From Gulosibacter macacae (GTDB lineage: Bacteria > Actinomycetota > Actinomycetes > Actinomycetales > Microbacteriaceae): a stretch of DNA of 64,000 nt. Numbering within the stretch: the first letter of the stretch is position 1; each line of letters opens with the position of its first letter. A program made the translations under genes and the position numbers. Location of the stretch: assembly GCF_003865375.1 (NCBI RefSeq), contig NZ_RQVS01000001.1, forward strand, positions 62,001-126,000. Reading direction: 5' to 3'. The notes under the pieces are model-generated. The model ran no database searches, was not told where the DNA came from, and saw nothing but the letters and a program-made list of their open reading frames with translations. Below, piece after piece: positions 17,506-26,140 of the stretch.

Positions 17506-18234
17506 CTACGCGACGCCGGTGCCGAGCCAGGCGCCGATGCCAAAGGTGATTGCCAGCGCGAGCATCCCACCGAGCACCACGCGGATGACCGCGGGGCCGA
17601 CACGGGCTCCGCCCAGCTTCGCCGAGAGCCAGCCAGTGATCACGAGCGCAATGAGCACGACGAATGCGGTTGCGGGAATCTTCATCGCGCCGGGCACGAA
17701 GAGCACCGCGAGCAACGGCAAGATCGCGCCCACCGTGAACGCGAGCGCGGACGCACCCGCGGCGACCCAGGGGTTCGTCAGCTCTTCCGCATCCATATGC
17801 AGTTCGGTTTCGAGGTGCGCGCCGAGCGCATCTTTCGCCGTGAGTTCGCGAGCGACCTCTTCGGCGGTTTCTCGGCGCAGGCCCTTCGCCATGTAGAGCT
17901 GGGTGAGCTCCTCGAGTTCTTGCTCGGGCATGTGCTCGAGCTCCCACGTCTCTTTCGCGATCAGAGCCTTTTCGGTGTCGCGCTGCGTTGAGACCGAGAC
18001 ATATTCGCCAACGCCCATCGACAGCGCGCCAGCGAGGAGCGCCGCGGTACCGGCAATGAGTAGCGGTTGAAACTCAGGAGTCGCAGCAGCAACACCGACG
18101 ACGAGCGCCGAGGTCGAGACAATGCCGTCGTTCGCGCCAAGTACGCCGGCACGCAACCAGTTGAGGCGCTGGCCGTGGTTCGACGCATGAACGTCGTTGA
18201 CAGGATGCAGTGGTTCTACCGCGGGATTGGTCAT
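17506..18234 (-). CDS. VIT1/CCC1-family membrane transporter (Fe/Mn)
   Basis: 242 residues from ATG 18234; another ATG at 18270 would add 12. The first span carries the family motif RAGVLGANDGIVSTSALVVGVAAA, followed by AGALSMGVGEYVSVSTQRDTE. A soluble, Glu-rich middle segment with METEL-like features (HLETELHMDAEEL, near residue 135) follows, then three more spans. This is the layout of VIT family proteins, which export Fe2+ or Mn2+. Glutamates in the soluble loop bind metal. It is divergent from tadA with 107 bp between starts, and no Fur/DtxR box is obvious. Confidence 0.9.
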   Translation of the reverse strand: MTNPAVEPLHPVNDVHASNHGQRLNWLRAGVLGANDGIVSTSALVVGVAAATPEFQPLLIAGTAALLAGALSMGVGEYVSVSTQRDTEKALIAKETWELEHMPEQELEELTQLYMAKGLRRETAEEVARELTAKDALGAHLETELHMDAEELTNPWVAAGASALAFTVGAILPLLAVLFVPGAMKIPATAFVVLIALVITGWLSAKLGGARVGPAVIRVVLGGMLALAITFGIGAWLGTGVA

Positions 18235-18341
18235 GCGCCAATTCGACCACTGGATGCGCCGATTCACCACGAAGGTTAGGCAACGCTTCGCGGTTGTGGA
18301 TAACTTCGCAGAAGTTTCGCGGGGGAGTGCATGATGCCCGC

Positions 18342-19589
18342 GTGACCGCAGCCGTGACCAATATCACCGAACGCGTGCGCGAGCGCGTGCGGCGCGACGG
18401 CATTGAGCTTGCTCCCGGTGCGCCGCATGCGACAGTCCTCGTGCGCGAAGAGGTGCGTGCCTACGCCGAATCGGCGCTCGCGGGCGACCTGCCGCTCGTC
18501 GTCGATGAAGCTCGCGCGGTCGAAGAGGTGCTTGCGCGGGTCACCGGGTTCGGGGCGCTACAGCCCTATCTCGACGACCCCGAAATCGAAGAGATCTGGG
18601 TGAACGCGCCGACACGCGTGTTCATCGCTCGCAATGGCGTCGCCGAACTGACCCCGACGCTCATTCCAGCCGAAGAGTTGCGCGATCTCGTCGATCGAAT
18701 GCTGCAATCCACCGGCCGCAGGCTCGATGTGTCGTCGCCATTCGTCGATGCCTCCCTGCCAGACGGCTCGCGCCTACACGTCGTGATCCCGGATATTTCG
18801 CGGAAGTATCCCGCGGTGAACATTCGCAAGTTTGCCCGCCGCATCCGCGATCTCGATGCCCTCGTGGGGCGCGAGTCGCTGACCGCACAGGCGGCGACGT
18901 TCTTGCGCACTGCGGTGCGGGTCGGCGCGAACGTGCTCGTCTCGGGCGCGACGCACACGGGCAAGACCACGATGGTGGGTGCGCTCCTGGGTGCGGCGCC
19001 GGCGCAGGAGCGCATCGTCACGGTAGAAGAGACGTTCGAACTCGATCTCGTTGCCCGCGATGTGGTCGCGATGCAGTGCCGTCAGTCGTCGCTCGAAGGC
19101 ACCGGTGAGATCACACTGCGGCGGCTCGTGAAAGAGGCGCTGCGGATGCGGCCCGATCGCCTCGTCGTCGGCGAAGTTCGCGAGGCAGAGGCGCTCGAAC
19201 TCCTCATCGCCCTCAATTCGGGGCTGCCCGGCATGTGCACGATTCACGCGAACTCTGCTCGGGATGCATTGGTGAAGCTCTCGACGTTGCCGTTGCTCGC
19301 CGGGCGCAACATTGACGCTGGCTTCGTGGTGCCGACCATCGCTTCGGCCATTGACCTCGTCGTGCATCTTGAAATGACGCCCGGCGGTCGCCGACGCGTG
19401 CGCGAAATCATTGCCCCGACCGGCGCGGTGCACGGCGGCACGATCGAGGCGAGTGTGCTGTTCGATCGCGGTGGCGGCGAGCTTGCCGCCACCGGAGCCC
19501 CGCCGCCGCGTACCGAAAAGTACCTGCGGCACGGGCTTGACCCGGCCGCAGGGCTACGCACTGCGGACCCAGTTTGGGCGGGTCAATGA
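18342..19589 (+). CDS. tadA: Tad pilus assembly ATPase (CpaF/TadA family)
   Basis: 415 residues from GTG 18342, six bases after CATGAT; GGGGGA is 15 bases upstream. This is the motor of Tad/Flp pili and of type II/IV secretion-like machines. An N-terminal CpaF domain (FGALQPYLDDPEIEEIWVNAPTRVF) precedes Walker A SGATHTGKTT (near residue 205). VEETFEL and the aspartate box LVKEALRMRPDRLVVGEVREAEAL follow, then GLPGMCTIHANSARDAL. It overlaps tadB by ATGA. Together with the downstream genes it forms one operon. Confidence 0.95.
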   Translation: MTAAVTNITERVRERVRRDGIELAPGAPHATVLVREEVRAYAESALAGDLPLVVDEARAVEEVLARVTGFGALQPYLDDPEIEEIWVNAPTRVFIARNGVAELTPTLIPAEELRDLVDRMLQSTGRRLDVSSPFVDASLPDGSRLHVVIPDISRKYPAVNIRKFARRIRDLDALVGRESLTAQAATFLRTAVRVGANVLVSGATHTGKTTMVGALLGAAPAQERIVTVEETFELDLVARDVVAMQCRQSSLEGTGEITLRRLVKEALRMRPDRLVVGEVREAEALELLIALNSGLPGMCTIHANSARDALVKLSTLPLLAGRNIDAGFVVPTIASAIDLVVHLEMTPGGRRRVREIIAPTGAVHGGTIEASVLFDRGGGELAATGAPPPRTEKYLRHGLDPAAGLRTADPVWAGQ

Positions 19590-20452
19590 CCGCCATCGCA
19601 CTCGGGCTTCTCGCTGGCGCAGGTATGGCGCTCATTGTTGCGGCAGTGCTGCGGCCTGCGGAACGAACGGCCACTGCGTCCTCACGGCCGGCATTCTCGC
19701 GACTCAACGACGCGCTCATGCGCGCCGGGCTCGAGCGCACGCCGGTGGCCGCATTTCTCGCCGCCACCGCAATCTCGGGGCTCTCGCTTGGTGCGGTGGC
19801 GTTGTTGACAACAGGCATCCTGGTGCTCGGCGCACTCGGACTCGCGATCGGCTGCTGGCTGCCCTTTGCGCTCCTCGCATGGCGTGCCAACCAGCGTCGC
19901 CGCGCGAATCGAGGAGTATGGCCCGAGGTCGTTGACCACCTCATCGCCTCGGTGCGCTCAGGGCTCGGGCTGCCGGATGCACTTGAGCAGCTCTCGCGCA
20001 CCGGCCCAGAGTCGCTGCGCGATGACTTCGCGGTGTTTGGGCGGCACTATCGAGCGACGGGCTCATTTGCGCACGCCGTGGTCGAGACGAAGTCCCGGCT
20101 AGCTGATCCGACGGCAGACCGATTGCTCGAAACGCTCCGCATGGCCCGCGAAGTCGGTGGCACCGAACTCGTCTCGGTGCTGCGGGCACTCAGCGGTTAC
20201 TTGCGGGATGAGCAGGCCGTGCGTCACGAAGCTGAAGCCCGACAGAGCTGGGTGATGAACGCGGCTCGCCTCGGAGTTGTCGCTCCTTGGCTTGTGCTCC
20301 TACTGCTCGCCACGCGCCCCGAAGCTGCCGCGGCGTACAACACACCGGGCGGCACGATGGTAATTCTCGGCGGGCTTGTCGCCTCAGTGCTCGCGTATCG
20401 GCTCATGGTCGTGATCGGTCGTTTCCGTGACGATGGGCGGTGGTTCGCGTGA
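19586..20452 (+). CDS. tadB: Tad pilus inner-membrane platform protein (TadB-like)
   Basis: 288 residues starting at an ATG overlapping the tadA stop (ATGA). It has N-terminal spans near residues 3-23 and 50-95 and then a cytosolic GspF/T2SSF domain with VVDHLIASVRSGLGLPDALEQLS and RMAREVGGTELVSVLRALSGYLRDE. A C-terminal pair of spans follows. TadB and TadC form the membrane platform on which the TadA ATPase works. The position between tadA and tadC confirms the call. Confidence 0.9.
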   Translation: MTAIALGLLAGAGMALIVAAVLRPAERTATASSRPAFSRLNDALMRAGLERTPVAAFLAATAISGLSLGAVALLTTGILVLGALGLAIGCWLPFALLAWRANQRRRANRGVWPEVVDHLIASVRSGLGLPDALEQLSRTGPESLRDDFAVFGRHYRATGSFAHAVVETKSRLADPTADRLLETLRMAREVGGTELVSVLRALSGYLRDEQAVRHEAEARQSWVMNAARLGVVAPWLVLLLLATRPEAAAAYNTPGGTMVILGGLVASVLAYRLMVVIGRFRDDGRWFA

Positions 20453-21387
20453 CCGCGCAATTGGGTCTTGCCGTGCTGCTCGGACTCGCCCTCGGGCTCG
20501 GGCTGTGGGCCATCGTCTCGCGACTACCGCGCCTCGCGCCGCTACGCCTTGCTGACCGCGTGGCGCCGTACCTGGTCGATGTCTCTGACGTTGCCCGCGA
20601 GCAGATGCATCGTCGCAAGCTTGACCCGATGCCGACGCTCGGACTCATCCTCGCGCCGGTCGTTGACCTCACGCGCCGCATTCTCGCCTTCGTCGTGAGC
20701 GGTGGCGACGACGTAGCGAGGCGGCTACGGCGCGCCGGGTCGCCGCATACGGTTGAGCGGTTCCGCACCGAGCAGGCGGCGTGGGCGCTCGCGGGACTCG
20801 CGATCGGCATCGTGCTCGCCGCGGTAGCCCTTCGAACCTCGGCCGCCAACGTGCTCGCGGCGGTGGTGCTGCCACTCATGTGCGCGGCCGCGGGAGCGGC
20901 CGTGCGTGATCTCTTGCTGCGCCAGGCGGCAGCGACGCGGATGCGCCGCATCGCCAGCGAGTATCCGACCGTGCTCGAATTCCTCTCGCTCTCGCTCGCC
21001 GCAGGTGAAGGCATCTTCGACGCGCTCGTACGGGTGTCGAAACTCGGCCGCGGCGAACTTGCCGCAGAACTCGGCGGCATCGTCCTGCGGGTGCGGGCAG
21101 GGGAGCCGCTTGTGAGCGCCCTGCAGTCAACCGCTCGCGAACTTGGCCACATCCCGCTCGAGCGCACCTTTGACCACGTCGTCACCGCGATTGAACGCGG
21201 CGCCCCACTCGTTGACGTGCTGCGGGCCCAAGCGCGCGACGCGCGCGAGCTGGCGAAGCGCGACCTCCTCGAACAATCCGGGCGGAAGGAAATCTCAATG
21301 ATGGTCCCGCTGGTCTTGGTTGTGCTGCCGATCACCGTCGTCTTCGCCGTCTACCCCTCCTACTTCGTCCTCACCTCCACGTTCTGA
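20449..21387 (+). CDS. tadC: Tad pilus inner-membrane platform protein (TadC-like)
   Basis: 312 residues from GTG 20449, overlapping the tadB stop (GTGA). It is a T2SSF-domain protein with N-terminal spans, the cytosolic core YPTVLEFLSLSLAAGEGIFDALVRVS, then REPL-like repeats of four-helix bundle type (ELAKRDLLEQSGRKEISMM) and a final C-terminal span VPLVLVVLPITVVFAVYPSYFVL. It is the second platform protein beside TadB. Confidence 0.9.
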   Translation: MTAQLGLAVLLGLALGLGLWAIVSRLPRLAPLRLADRVAPYLVDVSDVAREQMHRRKLDPMPTLGLILAPVVDLTRRILAFVVSGGDDVARRLRRAGSPHTVERFRTEQAAWALAGLAIGIVLAAVALRTSAANVLAAVVLPLMCAAAGAAVRDLLLRQAAATRMRRIASEYPTVLEFLSLSLAAGEGIFDALVRVSKLGRGELAAELGGIVLRVRAGEPLVSALQSTARELGHIPLERTFDHVVTAIERGAPLVDVLRAQARDARELAKRDLLEQSGRKEISMMVPLVLVVLPITVVFAVYPSYFVLTSTF

Positions 21388-21409
21388 CTCCACTTGAAAG
21401 GCCCTCACC

Positions 21410-21610
21410 ATGCCGCTCTACCTGCAATTCCTCGCCTTCATTGATCAGCTCGCCACCCGTATTCGTCGCGAAGATCGCGGCGACGTACCCGGATGGGTTT
21501 TGGTGGCGTTAATGTCTGCCGGCCTCGTGATCCTGCTCTGGACGCTTGCCGGCCCGCTCCTCGCCGAAGTGTTCCAAGACGCCATCGACCGCGTCACCGG
21601 CCAGTTCTAA
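21410..21610 (+). CDS. Flp-pilin-like short membrane peptide
   Basis: 66 residues, ATG 21410 with GAAAGG upstream. A basic N-terminus (QLATRIRREDRGD) precedes one hydrophobic helix (VPGWVLVALMSAGLVILLWTLAGPLL) and a short tail. Position in the tad operon and size suit an Flp-type pilin or a DUF4244-like pilin-related peptide. However, no Glu follows the candidate Gly cleavage site (GDVPGW), so processing by a prepilin peptidase is doubtful. It may be the major pilus subunit or an accessory protein. Confidence 0.65.
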   Translation: MPLYLQFLAFIDQLATRIRREDRGDVPGWVLVALMSAGLVILLWTLAGPLLAEVFQDAIDRVTGQF

Positions 21611-21617
21611 ACGACCC

Positions 21618-22007
21618 GTGCCCAGCATCCGTCATTTGCTTGCTCGGCTTCGTCGCGACGACGGTGCCGCGACCGTCGAGTGGACTCTCGTCGCGGCGAT
21701 CTTGACGATGCTGTTTCTCTCGGTGTTGCAACTGGGATTCGGGATGCACGTGCGCACGACGCTCATCGACGCCGCAGCTGAGGGCGCGCGAACCGCCGGG
21801 CTTGAGGGTGCTCATCCGAGTGATGGCGTGGAGCGCACGACGGCCCTCATCGCCACGGCCTTGTCACCCGGCTACGCGAACGATGTATCGGTCGTCGTGA
21901 GTGGGGCACTCGTGACGGTTACCGTGCGCGCGCCGCTGCCGCTCATTGGCCTGCTCGGGCTGCCAGACGGAATCGAGGTGCAGGCCCATGCGCCGGTGGA
22001 GGGGTAG
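21618..22007 (+). CDS. tadE: TadE-like pseudopilin
   Basis: 129 residues from GTG 21618, eight bases after the previous stop. It has the TadE leader RDDGAATVEW: a Gly followed by Glu at +5, as expected for prepilin processing. A hydrophobic stretch (TLVAAILTMLFLSVLQLGFG) follows, then a periplasmic-type domain with RTTLIDAAAEGARTAGLEGA, the common TadE helix motif. It overlaps the next gene by 20 bp. It is a minor pilin needed to assemble the Tad pilus. Confidence 0.85.
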   Translation: MPSIRHLLARLRRDDGAATVEWTLVAAILTMLFLSVLQLGFGMHVRTTLIDAAAEGARTAGLEGAHPSDGVERTTALIATALSPGYANDVSVVVSGALVTVTVRAPLPLIGLLGLPDGIEVQAHAPVEG

Positions 22008-22479
22008 CGGCCGGTTTGGTGCCCGCTGCCTCGGAGCGGCGGCGCGGATGCTCGGCGCGCGCTTTCAAGCGGAGCGCGGTTCAGCCTCGCTCGAATTTCT
22101 CGGGCTCGGGGTGGTGCTGCTCATTCCGATCGCCTATGGCACAGTGGCGCTCCTGCAATTGGAACAGGCGCGGCTCGCGACCGACCTCGGCGCGCGCAAC
22201 GGAGCTCGGGTGCTCGTGACCGGCAGCGACGACGCCGCCGCGCTCGCGGAGCAACACATCGCGCTTGCACTGCACGACCACGGGATCGATCCGGCGGCCG
22301 CACGCATCGAAATTCGTTGCGCGCCGAATCCCGACTGTGCTGTCGCCGGCGACACGCTCACCGTGACCGTGCGCACCGAGGTGCCGTTGCCGTTCGTGCC
22401 GGGAGCAGCCGAATGGCTCACGATCCCAGTGGAGTCAAGCGCCACCTATCCACGCGATCGCTTTGAGGCGATGCCGTGA
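21988..22479 (+). CDS. TadE-like pseudopilin, second copy
   Basis: 163 residues from ATG 21988, overlapping the previous gene by 20 bp in another frame. The leader ERGSASLEF has Glu at +5 after Gly and precedes the hydrophobic segment LGLGVVLLIPIAYGTVALLQ. A domain with ARLATDLGARNGARVL follows, the helix expected in TadE/TadF proteins. A Cys pair in IRCAPNPDCAV may form a disulfide. It is a second minor pilin of the same operon. Confidence 0.8.
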   Translation: MRRWRGSGRFGARCLGAAARMLGARFQAERGSASLEFLGLGVVLLIPIAYGTVALLQLEQARLATDLGARNGARVLVTGSDDAAALAEQHIALALHDHGIDPAAARIEIRCAPNPDCAVAGDTLTVTVRTEVPLPFVPGAAEWLTIPVESSATYPRDRFEAMP

Positions 22480-22904
22480 TGCGCCGCTTACTCACCCGCG
22501 ACGAGGGGTCAGTGACCCCGCTCATCCTCGTGTACGCGCTCATTGCACTCGCGGCTGGGCTCTTGCTCACCTCAGCGGCCGATCTCTATCTCGCGCGCAA
22601 ACAGCTGTTCTCGGCGGCGGATGCGGCGGCGCTCGCGGCCGTGACTCGGTACGAACTCGAGGCGGTCACCCTTGTTGAGGGCAAGCCCCTTGTCGGGCTC
22701 GATACCGAGCAGGCGGCGATTGCGGCAAACGACCACCTCGCGAAATTCGGGCCGACGGGCGCGCAGGTGACCGCAATCGCGATCGATGGTGACCGCATCC
22801 ACCTCACCGTCGAAGCCACGTGGACGCCGGTGATTACGAGCGCCTTCGTGCCGCTCGCGGTGCCCATCAGCGTCGACGTCTCGGCCCGCGGCCGCCTGGA
22901 ATAG
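22479..22904 (+). CDS. TadG-like pilus-associated membrane protein
   Basis: 141 residues from the ATG in TGATG overlapping the previous stop; a GTG at 22476 would add one residue. DEGSVTPLILVYALIALAAGLLLTSAADLYLARKQLFSAADAAALAAVT is the Flp/TadG N-terminal pattern (DUF2134-like). It lacks Glu at +5, which suits a TadG-like protein anchored by its helix. It is short compared with the von Willebrand-containing TadG of Gram-negatives, as usual in actinobacteria. It closes the operon. Confidence 0.8.
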   Translation: MRRLLTRDEGSVTPLILVYALIALAAGLLLTSAADLYLARKQLFSAADAAALAAVTRYELEAVTLVEGKPLVGLDTEQAAIAANDHLAKFGPTGAQVTAIAIDGDRIHLTVEATWTPVITSAFVPLAVPISVDVSARGRLE

Positions 22905-22907
22905 CCA

Positions 22908-22975
22908 CAAGTGACCCTCACGTGGTCAAGTGGCCCACCCATGGGTGGGGGAGTTCGCCACGAGAGGGTCACTTG
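22908..22975. terminator. Nested inverted repeat after the tad operon
   Basis: CAAGTGACCCTC (22908-22919) pairs with GAGGGTCACTTG (22964-22975). Inside, CGTGG pairs with CCACG (22921-22925/22958-22962) and there is a 16-bp palindrome CCCACCCATGGGTGGG at 22934-22949. No T-run follows. It may serve as a terminator, but it is unusually long and looks like a mobile intergenic element. Confidence 0.6.
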
Positions 22976-23076
22976 CCGCACCTCGACCACCCTGGCCGGG
23001 GCGCGTCGCGGGTGCAGCACGCCCTGAGCGAGCACTCGTGCGGTGATAATGCCCGGGCCGGTACCCTGGAGGAATC

Positions 23077-24192
23077 ATGATCAACCTCGATATCTCCGCC
23101 GAAATCGCCCAGCTGCGGTCGACCTTCGCCCACATTCGCGATGTGCTCAACCCCGAGGCGCTCGCGGCGAGCATCCAGGAGCTCGAGCAAGAAGCATCCG
23201 CGCCCGACCTCTGGGACGACCCCGAGAACGCGCAGGCGGTCACGAGCCGACTCTCGCATGCCCAGGCCGACCTCAAGCGCATCACCGGCATCGAGCAACG
23301 TCTCGACGACCTCGAAGTGCTCGTCGAAATGGCGGTCGAAGCGGACGACGCCGACACCGCCGCCGAGGCCGAGCGCGAGCTCGCCGGCGTCACCAAGACC
23401 ATTGCCGATCTCGAAGTGCAGACGCTCCTCGACGGCGAGTTTGATCCGCGTCCGGCAGTGATCACCATTCGCGCGGGCGCCGGTGGCGTCGATGCCGCCG
23501 ACTTCGCCGAAATGCTGCTGCGCATGTACTCGCGCTGGGCCGAACAGCACGGCTACGCCATCAACGTGCTCGACACGAGCTATGCCGAGCAGGCCGGTAT
23601 CAAGTCGGCAACCATCGAAGTCGACAGCCCCTATGCCTTCGGCACGCTCTCGATCGAGGCCGGCACGCACCGCCTGGTGCGGATGAGCCCCTTCAACTCG
23701 GCCGGCAGCCGCGAGACGAGCTTCGCGGCCGTCGAGGTCGTACCGCTCATTGAAACGACCGAGCAGGTCGACATTCCCGACAACGACATTCGGGTTGATG
23801 TGTACCGCTCGTCTGGTCCCGGTGGTCAGTCGGTGAACACGACCGACTCGGCCGTGCGCATCACGCACCTGCCCACCGGCATCGTCGTGAGCTGTCAGAA
23901 CGAGAAGTCGCAGATTCAGAACAAGGCTGCCGCGATGCGCGTGCTGCAGTCGCGACTGCTGCTGCAGCGCCGCGAAGAGGAAGAGGCGCAGAAGAAGGAG
24001 CTTGCGGGCAATATCACCGCCTCGTGGGGCGATCAGATGCGTTCGTACGTGCTCGCGCCGTACAAGATGGTGAAAGATCTGCGCTCGGGGTACGAAACCT
24101 CGAACCCAGACCGAGTGTTTGATGGTGACTTGGATGAGTTCATCAACGCCGGTATTCGCTGGCGGAAGACGGGGCACAAGGTTTCGGAGTAG
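23077..24192 (+). CDS. prfB: Peptide chain release factor 2
   Basis: A 371-residue class I release factor. The codon-recognition tripeptide SPF ([14 protein letters not shown], near residue 205), specific for UGA/UAA, and the universal GGQ ([16 protein letters not shown], near residue 250) are present. The reading frame is uninterrupted, so the programmed frameshift used by many bacteria is absent, as in most actinobacteria. ATG 23077 follows GAGGAA. In actinobacteria prfB normally neighbours ftsE-ftsX-smpB; here the metPS pair lies between. Confidence 0.97.
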   Translation: MINLDISAEIAQLRSTFAHIRDVLNPEALAASIQELEQEASAPDLWDDPENAQAVTSRLSHAQADLKRITGIEQRLDDLEVLVEMAVEADDADTAAEAERELAGVTKTIADLEVQTLLDGEFDPRPAVITIRAGAGGVDAADFAEMLLRMYSRWAEQHGYAINVLDTSYAEQAGIKSATIEVDSPYAFGTLSIEAGTHRLVRMSPFNSAGSRETSFAAVEVVPLIETTEQVDIPDNDIRVDVYRSSGPGGQSVNTTDSAVRITHLPTGIVVSCQNEKSQIQNKAAAMRVLQSRLLLQRREEEEAQKKELAGNITASWGDQMRSYVLAPYKMVKDLRSGYETSNPDRVFDGDLDEFINAGIRWRKTGHKVSE

Positions 24193-24315
24193 TGCGGTTG
24201 CGCGGGTCAGTTTCTGTTGACGCCCGGCAAGCGGTAGCATCCCGAGCATTCACGGCAGTTCACAGCCGATCTGCAGGCGATTGGATGCTGCCACCATCCC
24301 TACTCAGGAGGCTTC

Positions 24316-25965
24316 ATGGCGGCCAACACTGACCACGCCCCGCAGCCACGCGCGAAACGAGACATGTTCTCGTCGCGCAATATCTTCATCCTCGCGGCCA
24401 TCGGCTCCGCCGTCGGCCTCGGCAACATCTGGCGCTTCCCGTACGTCGCCTACGACAACGGCGGCGGCGCGTTCATCATCCCTTACCTCATCGCACTGCT
24501 CTGCGCGGGTCTGCCGCTGCTGCTCTTCGACTACGCCATCGGCCACCGTTACGGCGGCTCGGCACCGCTCTCATTCGCCCGTGTGCAGAAGTGGATGGAA
24601 TCGGTCGGCTGGTGGCAGGTGCTCGTCTGCGTCATCATCGGCATCTACTACGCGGTGATCGTCGCCTGGGCGCTCATGTACACGATCTTCTCGTTCAACA
24701 AGGCGTGGGAATCGAACGCGGAGGGCCCCGGAGCCTTCCTCTTTGGCGACTTCCTTCAGCTCGGTGACGTCGGCGTGAGCTTCGACTTTGTCCCGGGCGT
24801 GCTCATCCCGCACGCACTTGTTTGGGTTGCCGTGTTCGTCATCATCGCGCTCGGCGTCAAGCGCGGCATCGCCGCAGCAAACATCGTATTCCTGCCGTTG
24901 CTCATGATCATGTTCCTCGCACTCGTCGTCCAGTCGCTCTTCCTGCCGGGCGCCGCCGACGGTCTCAACGCCCTGTTCACCCCCGACTGGGGCGCGCTCG
25001 CCAACCCCGGCGTGTGGGCAGCAGCCGTAGGCCAGATCTTCTTCTCGCTCTCAATCGGCTTCGGCATCATGGTCACCTACTCGTCGTACCTCAAGCGCCG
25101 CAGTGACCTCGCGGGTTCTGGTGCGGTCGTCGGTTTCGCAAACTCGAGCTTCGAGATCCTCGCCGGTATCGGGGTGTTCGCGGCGCTCGGATTCATGGCG
25201 AATGCCGCTGGCACCGGCGTTGAAGACGTCGCGGGCGCCGGTATCGGTTTGGCATTTGTCGCCTTCCCGACGATCATTTCGCAAGCACCGTTCGGCGAAC
25301 TCATCGGTGTGCTCTTCTTTGGCTCACTGCTATTTGCCGGGCTTACGTCAATGATTTCGATCATTGAAGTCGTCGTCGCCGGTGTGCGCGACAAGCTCAA
25401 CCTCACCCGTTTGCAGGCCACGATCGCCGTGGTCGTGCCGATGGCCATCATCTCGTTGCTGCTGTTCCCGACCGCCTCGGGGCTCTACGTGCTCGACGTC
25501 CTCGACGAGTTCGTGAACAAGTTCGGCATCCTCGCCGGCGCCCTTGTCTCGGTAATCGGCGTTGCGTGGGTCGCCCGCCGCATCCCCACCCTCTCGCGAC
25601 ACCTCACCTCGGTGTCGTCTATCCCGGCTGGCCGCTGGTGGCAGATCCTCATCTCAGTGGTCGTTCCGCTGGCATTGACCGGCATCCTTGTGAGTGAAGT
25701 GGTCACCAAGATCAGCGAACCCTACGGCGGCGGTGACTACCCGACGTGGTTCCTCGGTGTCTTTGGCTGGGGCATGTCGGCACTGCTGGTTGTGCTCGGC
25801 ATCGTGCTCGCGATGCTGCCGTGGCCTAAGGCGATCCGCACCACCTTCGACGAACAGGCCGCGGACGATGAAATTCGTGCGGTCATGGAGGGCTGGACCG
25901 ACGACAAGTCGCCGGCCGACCCCGACTCGAACCCGAAGTATGACCTCAAGGAGACTGACGCATGA
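24316..25965 (+). CDS. metP: Sodium-dependent NSS-family transporter, MetP-like
   Basis: A 549-residue neurotransmitter:sodium symporter family member with about 12 spans. The first span carries the canonical NSS motif AAIGSAVGLGNIWRFPYVAYDNGGGAFIIPYL. Unusually long cytosolic N- and C-termini are hydrophilic. AGGAGG lies at 24307-24312, just upstream of the ATG. The next gene encodes a 35-residue single-span protein (MetS type) with an ATGA overlap. That pairing is the signature of the methionine/alanine importer MetPS of Corynebacterium. Substrate is inferred from this pairing. Confidence 0.85.
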   Translation: MAANTDHAPQPRAKRDMFSSRNIFILAAIGSAVGLGNIWRFPYVAYDNGGGAFIIPYLIALLCAGLPLLLFDYAIGHRYGGSAPLSFARVQKWMESVGWWQVLVCVIIGIYYAVIVAWALMYTIFSFNKAWESNAEGPGAFLFGDFLQLGDVGVSFDFVPGVLIPHALVWVAVFVIIALGVKRGIAAANIVFLPLLMIMFLALVVQSLFLPGAADGLNALFTPDWGALANPGVWAAAVGQIFFSLSIGFGIMVTYSSYLKRRSDLAGSGAVVGFANSSFEILAGIGVFAALGFMANAAGTGVEDVAGAGIGLAFVAFPTIISQAPFGELIGVLFFGSLLFAGLTSMISIIEVVVAGVRDKLNLTRLQATIAVVVPMAIISLLLFPTASGLYVLDVLDEFVNKFGILAGALVSVIGVAWVARRIPTLSRHLTSVSSIPAGRWWQILISVVVPLALTGILVSEVVTKISEPYGGGDYPTWFLGVFGWGMSALLVVLGIVLAMLPWPKAIRTTFDEQAADDEIRAVMEGWTDDKSPADPDSNPKYDLKETDA

Positions 25966-26069
25966 CCCCCGAAGCAATCCTCATGCTCCTGCTCGCCACC
26001 GGCACGGTCTGGGGCGGCCTCGTCGCCTCGATTGTGAACCTCCGCTCGCGCGGATCTGATCGCGACTGA
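25962..26069 (+). CDS. metS: MetS-type small subunit of the NSS transporter
   Basis: A 35-residue peptide whose ATG overlaps the metP stop (ATGA). It is a single hydrophobic helix (EAILMLLLATGTVWGGLVASIVNL) followed by a basic tail RSRGSDRD, the usual MetS layout. MetS is required for MetP activity in corynebacteria. The gene is easily missed because of its size, and its placement strongly supports the call. Confidence 0.8.
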   Translation: MTPEAILMLLLATGTVWGGLVASIVNLRSRGSDRD

Positions 26070-26094
26070 CCTCACAGCATCCTCAGTACTGCGC

Positions 26095-26123
26095 GCGTCG
26101 CCCCCTGAATCAGGGGGCGACGC
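26095..26123 (+). terminator. Terminator after metPS
   Basis: GCGTCGCCCCCTG (26095-26107) pairs perfectly with CAGGGGGCGACGC (26111-26123) around an AAT loop: a 13-bp stem separating metPS from ftsE, whose -10-like TAGTTT follows at once. Confidence 0.8.
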
Positions 26124-26140
26124 CGTAGTTTGAGCGTGCC

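Noticed and set aside
22479-22904. Prepilin-type cleavage site in the TadG-like protein
   Set aside because: The leader GSVTPLI lacks Glu at +5, so processing is unlikely and the helix is treated as an anchor.
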